From: a bacterium
GTDB lineage: Bacteria > Krumholzibacteriota > Krumholzibacteriia > Krumholzibacteriales > WJIX01
DNA length: 6,307 bases
Reading direction: 5' to 3'
Assembly: GCA_021160845.1 (NCBI GenBank)
Contig: JAGHBT010000119.1
Coordinates: 1-6,307, forward strand
A program made the position numbers and the translations under genes. Within the stretch, counting starts at the first letter, position 1. Every line of letters starts with the position of its first letter. Shown here one piece after another: positions 1 to 5,002 of this stretch. Under the pieces are notes generated by a model, which was not told the DNA's origin, made no database searches, and saw nothing but the letters and a program-made list of their open reading frames with translations.

Positions 1-193
1 AAACAGAGAAATGGAAATACTGCAATTGATCGCTGAAGGATATACAAGCAAAGAGATCGCTGAGAATTTATATATCAGTGTCAAAACTGTTGAGAATCAC
101 AGAGCTAACATAAAAAACAGAATTGACATTCATGACACTGCGGGATTGGTAAGGTACGCGATACAAATAGGGCTGATAGAATCCGATACTTAG
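1..193 (+). CDS. LuxR/NarL-type response regulator, C-terminal HTH domain (5' end outside window)
   Basis: Only the last 63 or so residues are present; the reading frame is open through the left edge, entering at base 2 with N-R-E before the first internal Met at base 11. That Met is not the real start, because the preceding residues match the 'TxRExEIL' beginning of the LuxR_C domain. The visible part is a complete four-helix LuxR/NarL DNA-binding domain: ILQLIAEGYTSKEIA (scaffold helices), then ISVKTVENHRANI (recognition helix and its lead-in), then a dimerisation-type last helix with AGLVRYAIQIGLI. Proteins of this family bind DNA as dimers to control transcription. The N-terminal part, usually a phosphorylatable receiver domain, lies outside the window, so 'response regulator' is inference; another sensor domain is possible. 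No clear terminator follows the TAG stop at 191-193. Nothing visible ties it to the genes downstream. Confidence 0.9.
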   Translation, partial: NREMEILQLIAEGYTSKEIAENLYISVKTVENHRANIKNRIDIHDTAGLVRYAIQIGLIESDT

Positions 194-388
194 TAAAATA
201 GTGTATTTCCCCTATAGACATTCTTCGGGAATTGCTGTATCATGGTTGTAGTTTAAGAAGGTAATTTATCGGGACTGACGAACAAAATAACAAGGTATTA
301 CAAAATAAGGGAATTGTTCAATATCAGCAAGTATCCCATTAGGAGGTCTAATAACTAACAGCCTTTAAGGATAAATTTGAAATAGAGT
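194..388. other. intergenic stretch with no recognised gene
   Basis: No supported ORF and no strong terminator were seen after the regulator gene; the only hairpin close to its stop (220-232, four pairs, loop TTCGG) is weak. A near-repeat, GGGAATTG followed by T-rich sequence and ATCA, occurs at about 228-243 and 310-327. A perfect Shine-Dalgarno-like AGGAGGT at 341-347 sits in a small hairpin (338-342 with 348-352) but has no start codon at a useful distance. No strong + strand promoter was found just before the structured RNA at 389. Confidence 0.6.
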
Positions 389-587
389 TTGTCGCTTGGA
401 TTTGTCGGGGGGCCTTTTCCTTCCTACCATTAAAACCCCATCTCTTCCCCTAGGAGATGAGCCGCTTATTTGGGAAAGACCTCCACCTGGTTTTTGTCAG
501 GGAACCTTCCACGCTCCACTGAGAGTCCCTTAGGATCGCTTTTCATTTCCCTAGGAGTTGGGGTTTAAATCCAGGCGACAATTTTTT
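389..587 (+). ncRNA. candidate structured noncoding RNA (family not recognised, 6S-like shape)
   Basis: Bases 389-403 pair with 567-581 to give a 15-bp closing stem with a single U·G wobble (396/574). Six T's follow directly (582-587), as at an intrinsic RNA 3' end. Directly stacked on its 3' arm is a second stem, 433-440 with 559-566 (8 bp), continued after a U/U mismatch by 442-446 with 553-557, which includes another wobble (445/554). Further in, 472-477 can pair with 546-551 and 486-490 with 497-501. Both wobbles become A/C mismatches if the - strand is transcribed, so + is favoured. No protein ORF occupies the span. The size of about 190-200 nt and rod shape with an asymmetric bulge recall 6S RNA, but I see no diagnostic 6S sequence, so that is analogy only. 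A small hairpin, 439-444 with 454-459, competes with the second stem. Alternatives: a leader for the gene at 736, a - strand RNA, or a MITE-like inverted-repeat element. Confidence 0.5.
447..557. repeat. three near-identical CCCTAGGA motifs inside the structured region
   Basis: Near-copies of the self-complementary motif occur at 447-455 (CCCCTAGGA), 526-534 (TCCCTTAGGA-like, one extra T) and 548-556 (TCCCTAGGAG). The first and third share the nine bases CCCTAGGAG. Because CCTAGG is its own reverse complement, the copies can pair with one another in several ways, giving the RNA alternative folds or dimer contacts. They may also be chance by-products of the stems. Confidence 0.45.
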
Positions 588-616
588 ATATACCATTTTT
601 TTTAAACTGTATTCAA
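587..616 (-). promoter_or_regulatory. possible sigma70-like promoter on the minus strand facing the structured RNA region
   Basis: Read on the - strand, TTGAAT (616-611) is followed after 18 bases by TATATA (592-587). The predicted start is near 580, the outer end of the 15-bp closing stem. The fit to consensus is fair, but the stretch is AT-rich and overlaps the T-tract that would end a + strand RNA, so it may be coincidental. If active, it would make a transcript antisense to the + strand candidate RNA. Confidence 0.3.
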
Positions 617-640
617 ACAGCAATCGCGGCTCAATCGTCA

Positions 641-669
641 TTGACATTCCCTTCCTACTATTCTAAAGT
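641..669 (+). promoter_or_regulatory. probable sigma70-like promoter for the 736-2249 gene pair
   Basis: A perfect -35 hexamer TTGACA (641-646) is followed, after 17 bases, by TAAAGT (664-669; four of six matches to TATAAT). The predicted start is near 676, giving a leader of about 60 bases. CTAAAGT is repeated at 663-669 and 672-678. A small hairpin (682-686 with 692-696, all-T loop) falls in the leader. Confidence 0.5.
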
Positions 670-735
670 AGCTAAAGTGAGGCGTTTTTTTAACGCGAAT
701 ACTGACCGTTTCGAATTAATGAGGAATAACACTAA

Positions 736-1056
736 TTGACCGAAAACATTAGCTGGCGGGAAAAAAGAATTCGTATAGAATCAGACTTGGCCGATTGTTT
801 TGCAAGCAGGGCGAGTATAGGGAAAAAAGATTTTATAAGAATCTTTTTTTACAGGATTTCTTCCCCTTCCATTGGCGATTTCAACAGTCAGTATCTGGCG
901 GGTGACAAACAACTTGATGAAATATTTGTCGACCTTGCCGAGAGAACCGGGTTGGACAAGAAAAGAGTAAATTCCCATTATGACAGAAATGAAACCTTTA
1001 CCCAATTTGGCGAACATCTCCTTAGATCTGGCGCTTACAAAAAGACTAAAAAGTGA
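736..1056 (+). CDS. hypothetical protein, 106 aa, unknown function
   Basis: I do not recognise this protein. The start is a TTG: an in-frame TAA at 733-735 rules out an earlier one, and GAGG at 721-724 could act as a somewhat distant ribosome-binding site (11 bases). A later TTG near codon 18 is possible. The product has no signal peptide or membrane segment and is rich in charged residues (an early WREKRIR run, a late ERTGLDKKRVNSHYDRNE segment, a KKTKK tail). It is probably a small, mainly helical cytoplasmic protein; it has one cysteine and no clear metal or nucleotide site. The stop codon overlaps the GTG of the next gene by four bases (GTGA), so the two are probably translationally coupled and co-transcribed from the promoter at 641-669. 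Coding status rests on the open frame, ribosome-binding site and overlap; no homology was tested. Confidence 0.65.
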   Translation: MTENISWREKRIRIESDLADCFASRASIGKKDFIRIFFYRISSPSIGDFNSQYLAGDKQLDEIFVDLAERTGLDKKRVNSHYDRNETFTQFGEHLLRSGAYKKTKK

Positions 1057-2249
1057 TTAGGCGAATGAAGACAACCCTGATTTTTATCCTGCTATTTATA
1101 GTCATTTCATTTTCAAACACGAATGCCGAAATTGCCCCAGGCAGAGGAATATTATTCTTCGATCGAGGCCATTATTGGATTGAGCTGACATTTCATAAGC
1201 CTGACGGAAATGTATATACCCCGGAAAATCCTGATCCTTCACATTTTACAATACTCAACCTGAGCAACAAAGAAGTGACAGGGTTTTCTCCATCGAGAGT
1301 AAAGGTTGATTACGCGAAGAATGTGGTTATTCTTTCTTCGGGGAAGCTTAAAGGCAAAATGTGCTACAGGGTTACTTACAGGGTAGATGAAAGTGATCAC
1401 ATCGTCTTTGACCTTATATGTGATCCATTCTATTTTAAGCCATCGGATAAAGAATGCGGGGCCAAGTCTTTTTTCGCACATCACATAGCTCCCGCGTTCT
1501 CAAGAAGCGGGAACCTTTATAATCTTAACCGTTTCAGTTACGGATATGAACTTTCGGAAAACAAAGAAATTTCCGGAATAGATATTCAGCCGCGATTCAA
1601 ACTGCGCGGATGGGAGTTCATTCCGGCCCTTCAGTGGGACAGAGTAACATATCGGTCTTCAGGTAAAGCAACCTCCACGGGAAGGCGGACCTTTGATATG
1701 GAATTATCACATTCCGTCTGGATAAAAGAATTAAGATATTCCTTATTCATGTCTTATAATCACAAGCGTTTTACCACCGCAGAGACAACTAGTGAAATAC
1801 CAACCTTTTCTCAGAGTATTTCGGTAGAAGGGATAGTCCGGCTGGATTATTTCTTCGATAATATTAATAAATTCTGCTACAGCGTTTTTAAAGGCGTCGA
1901 TCTTGGATTCGGATATTCGTGGTACAATTCAAATGATAAAGAAGTATGTGGCAAATCGGACTTTAGCGCCACCCCTTTTCTAAAAACACGCTTTACATGG
2001 ACGCTGTTTTACGGATTGCAGTTTTCGTATTCATTAGAATCTTCTTTCCCGTCATCGGTAAACGATATTTTCGAAGAGTTTCATCAAATTCGACTGAGGC
2101 TTCTTCTAAGAGAACTCCTTCCCACGCAAAGGCAGAAATCCTATCACCCTGACCTCGAATTTGTTTTTGATACCGGGAAAAGACCCCCCTTCTTTATAGA
2201 GGAGAGAAAGGTCTCTCTCGGTTTTACATTCGATCTTTTCCCTTGGTAA
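1053..2249 (+). CDS. predicted outer-membrane beta-barrel protein with N-terminal Ig-like domain
   Basis: A 398-aa exported protein. Residues 1-25 form a Sec signal peptide: basic MIRRMK, a hydrophobic LIFILLFIVISF core, then a likely cleavage after NTNA-25 before E26. Residues about 26-125 look like a small beta domain of the bacterial Ig-like (SbsA/Big_5) kind, judged from the pattern 'VKVDYAKNVVILSSGKLKGKMCYRVTY'. From about 150 to the end, short alternating hydrophobic/polar strands rich in Y, F and W are separated by polar loops. The last strand ends in SLGFTFDLFPW, with a terminal aromatic residue, the usual BAM-recognition type of outer-membrane protein. Family and cargo are unknown; a structural, pore or adhesin role is equally open. 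The GTG start at 1053 overlaps the upstream stop by four bases; an ATG at 1065 (codon 5) also leaves a complete signal peptide and cannot be excluded. Neither start has a strong Shine-Dalgarno. Confidence 0.8.
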   Translation: MIRRMKTTLIFILLFIVISFSNTNAEIAPGRGILFFDRGHYWIELTFHKPDGNVYTPENPDPSHFTILNLSNKEVTGFSPSRVKVDYAKNVVILSSGKLKGKMCYRVTYRVDESDHIVFDLICDPFYFKPSDKECGAKSFFAHHIAPAFSRSGNLYNLNRFSYGYELSENKEISGIDIQPRFKLRGWEFIPALQWDRVTYRSSGKATSTGRRTFDMELSHSVWIKELRYSLFMSYNHKRFTTAETTSEIPTFSQSISVEGIVRLDYFFDNINKFCYSVFKGVDLGFGYSWYNSNDKEVCGKSDFSATPFLKTRFTWTLFYGLQFSYSLESSFPSSVNDIFEEFHQIRLRLLLRELLPTQRQKSYHPDLEFVFDTGKRPPFFIEERKVSLGFTFDLFPW

Positions 2250-2313
2250 TATATTTTTTTTATTGCCTAATCAATCCGATAACCGATCGAAAAAATAAAA
2301 GTATTAAAAAAGG

Positions 2314-2342
2314 TGGTATTCATAACTAATATCGTGTATACT
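2314..2342 (+). promoter_or_regulatory. possible promoter for the RRM gene
   Basis: TATACT at 2337-2342 is a good -10 hexamer (five of six). The matching -35 position, TGGTAT at 2314-2319 with a 17-base spacer, is poor, so this would be a weak or activator-dependent promoter. Transcription would start near 2349 and give a leader of roughly 290 bases. Confidence 0.35.
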
Positions 2343-2359
2343 CACACGCGATTAATTGT

Positions 2360-2388
2360 TTCTCTGAGAATAGAGGTCTCGAAGAGAA
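2360..2388 (+). promoter_or_regulatory. hairpin in the leader of the RRM gene
   Basis: TTCTCT (2360-2365) pairs with AGAGAA (2383-2388), and the next GAGA (2366-2369) pairs with TCTC (2377-2380), leaving a seven-base loop and a two-base bulge. It lies just downstream of the possible transcription start. No T-tract follows, so it is not a terminator. A role in mRNA stability or regulation is inference. Confidence 0.4.
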
Positions 2389-2452
2389 TTTCTTAAGGGA
2401 AGAAGTACCGTTGCTTATGAAATATCGTTAAAGTTCAACTTTCCCCATTTCG

Positions 2453-2528
2453 TACCAGGCGGCACGGATACGACATAGGCCTGAGTTTGAGCTTTTGCCC
2501 CTGGCGGTTTTGTATATGTTGCCTGGTA
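2453..2528 (+). repeat. inverted repeat / extended stem in the leader of the RRM gene
   Basis: TACCAGGC (2453-2460) is the perfect reverse complement of GCCTGGTA (2521-2528). Inside it the arms keep pairing imperfectly with several G·U wobbles (for example 2461-2464 with 2517-2520), which fits an imperfect RNA stem on the + strand. The span is 76 bases. It lacks tRNA hallmarks such as a GGTTCGA T-loop, and I do not recognise it as a known riboswitch. Confidence 0.4.
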
Positions 2529-2636
2529 TCTCATTGCACTGGTAGTAACGAAGCGAGGTGAGCCGAGGATAATCAATTCAGGGCATATATTAATTCATTA
2601 AGCCGTAACCTAATGGCAAAGAAAGGAATTCAGAGA

Positions 2637-2903
2637 ATGTCAAAAAATATTTATGTCGGCAACCTTCCGTTTTCAACCAGCAACGATGACCTTAATGGAC
2701 TCTTCGCTGAATTTGGAGAGGTAATTTCGGCCAAAGTTATCAGGGATAAATTCACGGACCGCTCAAGGGGATTCGGATTTGTTGAAATGGAAAACGACGA
2801 AGAGGCTGATAAGGCAATAGCTGCGTTAAATGAAAAAGAGATCGACGGAAGAGCCTTGAAAATCGATGAAGCCAAACCGCGCAGAACCGGCGGAAGGGAC
2901 TAA
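2637..2903 (+). CDS. small RRM-domain RNA-binding protein
   Basis: An 88-aa stand-alone RNA recognition motif protein. RNP2 is IYVGNL at residues 5-10 and RNP1 is RGFGFVEM at 44-51; Y6, F46 and F48 are the aromatic residues that stack on RNA bases in this fold. The spacing, the INxLNxKEIDGRALKIDEAKP-type end and the short basic RRTGGRD tail match the bacterial glycine/arginine-tailed RRM proteins of about 80-100 aa, which bind single-stranded RNA in the cytoplasm and in some bacteria rise in the cold. I place the start at the ATG at 2637, because AAAGGA (2622-2627) sits nine bases before it and family members begin with M-x-x-x-IYVGNL. The upstream in-frame ATG at 2613 has no ribosome-binding site and would add only eight residues. 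The gene stands alone, with a long structured leader and a terminator after it. The RNA targets are not knowable from the sequence. Confidence 0.93.
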   Translation: MSKNIYVGNLPFSTSNDDLNGLFAEFGEVISAKVIRDKFTDRSRGFGFVEMENDEEADKAIAALNEKEIDGRALKIDEAKPRRTGGRD

Positions 2904-2930
2904 TAATTTTAAATCATAGTTCCGTCATGC

Positions 2931-2969
2931 AAAAAGAAAAAGCGGGGGATTCGGTCCCTCGCTTTTTCT
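2931..2969. terminator. bidirectional intrinsic terminator between the RRM gene and tRNA-Asp
   Basis: Bases 2935-2949 pair with 2955-2969 in a 15-bp stem (one G·U at 2945/2959) with a TTCGG loop. On the + strand the T-run lies in the 3' arm, ending RRM gene transcripts. On the - strand, with one mismatch, the stem is followed by four extra U's (2934-2931), ending transcripts from the tRNA gene. It separates two convergent units. Confidence 0.85.
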
Positions 2970-3051
2970 GATATAGTCACATACATACTTTTGTACATGA
3001 ACACTAACTTAACAAAACACAATAAAGCTTACTTGCCAGCGGCTGATAAAA

Positions 3052-3125
3052 CGGGGCCGACGAGACTCGAACTCGCGACCTCCGGCGTGACAGGCCGGCG
3101 TTCTAACCAGCTGAACTACGACCCC
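3052..3125 (-). tRNA. tRNA-Asp (anticodon GUC)
   Basis: On the - strand the 74 bases fold as a complete cloverleaf: acceptor stem GGGGTCG with CGGCCCC (one T·G pair), D-stem GTTC/GAAC, anticodon stem CCGGC/GCCGG with loop CTGTCAC, a five-base variable loop, T-stem GCGAG/CTCGT with loop TTCGAGT, and discriminator G73. The anticodon GTC (3091-3089) reads GAC and GAU, so it charges aspartate; G73 also fits tRNA-Asp. The 3' CCA is not encoded (TTTT follows), so it must be added by CCA-adding enzyme. Transcription runs left from the promoter at 3206-3234 to the terminator at 2931-2969, leaving a 5' leader of about 70 bases for RNase P. Confidence 0.97.
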
Positions 3126-3205
3126 ATTCAAACAACCCACTGAAATATAAAAACGCATTTCGTATCAGCTAAATAAGAAACAAGTTACACTGTTACTTCT
3201 ATGCA

Positions 3206-3234
3206 TTTATAATACAGGAAATAAACAAAGTCAA
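3206..3234 (-). promoter_or_regulatory. sigma70-like promoter for tRNA-Asp
   Basis: On the - strand TTGACT (3234-3229) is followed after 17 bases by TATAAA (3211-3206), both five-of-six matches at the optimal spacing. Transcription would start near 3199. It lies after the nagZ stop, so the tRNA need not depend on read-through from the upstream operon. A further TTGACA (3249-3244) lies upstream without a good partner. Confidence 0.6.
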
Positions 3235-3259
3235 TTGAAAAAATGTCAACTCTTTAGGG

Positions 3260-4972
3260 TTACAACCCCTCGTTATCACCATATAAAATATTATTTACAA
3301 CAGTGGCGGCAGCAGGGAAAATACCCCGGGTTAAGATTACCGTCTTTTGTCCAGATACAAGATTGACTGAATAAGGCCAGTCAGAAACTACCACAATATC
3401 TGATTTTACACTTATTGCGGCAATTATATCCCGCGAAACCGGCTTTCTACACAGCAGAAATAGAACTTCTTTTTTATTCTTTCCTTCCACGTTAAAAGAA
3501 AGTTCAAAAAAAGGCGGGTGTTCTTCTACTCCTTTCGCAACCGGTATTTCAACAGGCAGAAGGCTGGCTTCTTCAGATAAGTCTTTTAAGACATTAATAT
3601 CCTCATTCACACTGAAAAACGAACCTCTCCAGCCCTCTCTCTTACCTGCCGTAAATGACCCTTTAATAAAAGATTTGAAATGTCTTAACAACCTAAAAAT
3701 ATATAACCTTACGGCAACACCGGAAAAATCATTTTTCTCTCCAAAAAAACGGTAAGAGGGAAGAGAAAGAGATGAAAGCGGCAAAACACCCCTCGGATCC
3801 GTGCTAATCTGTACAGAATCAGCAGCCAGGGTTAAATATGCCGGGGATTGATAATGCAACAATGCCCCCTTCTCCTTTTTAGAGACAGAACCCCGCGAAT
3901 CGATTCCTGAAAGCGGCACATAGCTCTTCGGAACAAAATCTATTATCTTATTTCTAAGTTCCATAACTCTTTCTACAGCTTCAGTATGTATCTTCCGAAA
4001 ATCTCCAAGTATAAAAAAGTCCTCTTCCCAATGGCCCGAATTGAAGGCGCTCTCCATTTCAGCAACAATCTCACAAACAGGCCTTGAAAAAAGGAGAATA
4101 TCATTTCCCGCCGACAGAGCCTGCTCAGCCAATTTCCCAAAACCTCCTTCCTTGTTCTCAGATTCCGCCATACGCGACGCGCCACTCATTTCGAGAGCGT
4201 CTGTGATAATCACCCCCCCGAAGGAAAGCTTGCCCCGCAACATTCCCTTGACAACCGCTGAGTCCATCGAAGCGGGAAGGGTACGATCCAACGGTCTTAT
4301 ATGGGCGGTCATAACCATATCCGCCCCGGCTTCAATACCGGATACAAACGGAACAACTTCTCTCTCTTCAAATTTATCCAGTGTAATCGGAACGACCGGA
4401 AGGGTAAGGTGAGAATCTCTGTCGGTTAAACCATGCCCCGGAAAATGTTTAAGACACGTTAAGATACCTTCTGCCCTGTAAGTCTCCACAGCTTCGCTCA
4501 CTAGCTCCGACACATCTCCACAATCACTTCCGAAGGCTCTGGTTCCAATAACCGGGTTTAGATACTCCGAGTTGATATCGGCCAGCGGGGAAAGAATAAG
4601 ATTTATACCGCAGGATTTAATCAGACGGGCTGTTTCCCTATAGACATCTTTTCTTCTCCTTTTGTTTCTACCCGCTGCTATCGCCATCTGAGTGGGAGGA
4701 ACTCCAAGCGCGGCTGCAAGGACTGATATTCTACCTCCCTCGTGGTCAGCCATAATCAGCGGAGCAACTCCGGAGGATTCGATAATTATACCTCTTACCT
4801 CACGGACGAGTGTTCGAAGCTGATCGGCATCCTCCACATTCCTTTCAAAAAGGATTATCCCGGAAGGAGGATATTGCCTGAGCGCCGATTTTTCCCCTTC
4901 ATTAAGCCTTGGGCCCTCAATCCCCACCGATAATAACTGGAAAAAGTTCCTATAATTATCCTCCCGAGACAT
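3260..4972 (-). CDS. nagZ: glycoside hydrolase family 3 beta-N-acetylhexosaminidase (NagZ-like) with C-terminal extension
   Basis: A 570-aa enzyme expected to cut terminal beta-1,4-linked GlcNAc from muropeptide sugars in peptidoglycan turnover. The GH3 barrel fills about residues 1-340: ADHEGGR (75-81), NLILSPLAD (124-132), RAFGSD (145-150), KHFPGHG (175-181) with the mobile-loop D186-S-H188 pair used as acid/base in NagZ enzymes, and the nucleophile D258 in ITDALEMSG. All the expected residues are present, so it should be active. E. coli-type NagZ stops at about 340 aa; here some 225 residues follow, with a beta/alpha pattern (for example DIVVVSDWPYSV and TVILTRGIFPAAA near the end) that fits a diverged GH3 C-terminal domain as in Bacillus NagZ. 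There is no signal peptide or lipobox, so it is probably cytoplasmic. The ATG is preceded by AAAGGA five bases upstream. It lies 30 bases after the SpoIID-type gene, in one transcript. Another GH3 specificity is possible but less likely given the KHFPGHG...DSH loop. Confidence 0.88.
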   Translation of the reverse strand: MSREDNYRNFFQLLSVGIEGPRLNEGEKSALRQYPPSGIILFERNVEDADQLRTLVREVRGIIIESSGVAPLIMADHEGGRISVLAAALGVPPTQMAIAAGRNKRRRKDVYRETARLIKSCGINLILSPLADINSEYLNPVIGTRAFGSDCGDVSELVSEAVETYRAEGILTCLKHFPGHGLTDRDSHLTLPVVPITLDKFEEREVVPFVSGIEAGADMVMTAHIRPLDRTLPASMDSAVVKGMLRGKLSFGGVIITDALEMSGASRMAESENKEGGFGKLAEQALSAGNDILLFSRPVCEIVAEMESAFNSGHWEEDFFILGDFRKIHTEAVERVMELRNKIIDFVPKSYVPLSGIDSRGSVSKKEKGALLHYQSPAYLTLAADSVQISTDPRGVLPLSSLSLPSYRFFGEKNDFSGVAVRLYIFRLLRHFKSFIKGSFTAGKREGWRGSFFSVNEDINVLKDLSEEASLLPVEIPVAKGVEEHPPFFELSFNVEGKNKKEVLFLLCRKPVSRDIIAAISVKSDIVVVSDWPYSVNLVSGQKTVILTRGIFPAAATVVNNILYGDNEGL

Positions 4973-4977
4973 CTCGT

Positions 4978-4983
4978 TCCTTT
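4978..4983 (-). promoter_or_regulatory. ribosome-binding site of the nagZ-like gene
   Basis: On the - strand AAAGGA lies five bases before the ATG at 4972-4970. It sits in the 30-base gap after the upstream stop and fixes the start codon. Confidence 0.75.
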
Positions 4984-5002
4984 GAGGTAAACACCTGATC
5001 GC

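Larger units (their letters stand above)
2250..2612. other. 363-base intergenic region: leader of the RRM gene, no protein gene seen
   Basis: No ORF of substance is present. After the barrel gene there is an eight-T run (about 2254-2261) but no hairpin directly before it, so I do not call a terminator. The rest holds a possible promoter (-10 at 2337), a compact hairpin (2360-2388) and a longer inverted repeat (2453-2528), each listed separately. CGAGG occurs twice at about 2554-2567. The distance from the possible promoter to the RRM start is long for a bacterial leader. Confidence 0.6.

Noticed and set aside
341..347. Perfect AGGAGGT Shine-Dalgarno-like sequence in a small hairpin loop
   Set aside because: No ATG, GTG or TTG with a meaningful open frame follows at ribosome-binding distance; the nearest TTG reads only two codons before a stop.
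389..581. Inverted repeat read as terminal repeats of a small mobile element (MITE)
   Set aside because: No matching target-site duplication flanks the 15-base arms, and inner stems plus the T-tract fit an RNA better; not excluded without a genome-wide copy search.
781..1017. Open frame on the minus strand
   Set aside because: Lies opposite the 736-1056 gene, no ribosome-binding site, no recognisable domain; treated as a shadow frame.
2202..2217. GAGAGA/TCTCTC hairpin near the end of the barrel gene as a terminator
   Set aside because: It lies inside the coding sequence, and the T-run at about 2254 begins some 35 bases later.
2453..2528. 76-base segment with an 8-bp end stem considered as a tRNA
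   Set aside because: No T-loop, D-arm or anticodon arm of the right size and sequence can be drawn.
3257..3268. GGGT/ACCC palindrome at the end of the nagZ-like gene as a terminator
   Set aside because: Only four pairs with a four-base loop, overlapping the stop codon; the T-run on the minus strand is too far downstream.
4041..4412. 123-codon open frame on the plus strand
   Set aside because: Fully antisense to the GH3 catalytic barrel region, low-complexity S/I/P-rich composition typical of a reverse-strand shadow.
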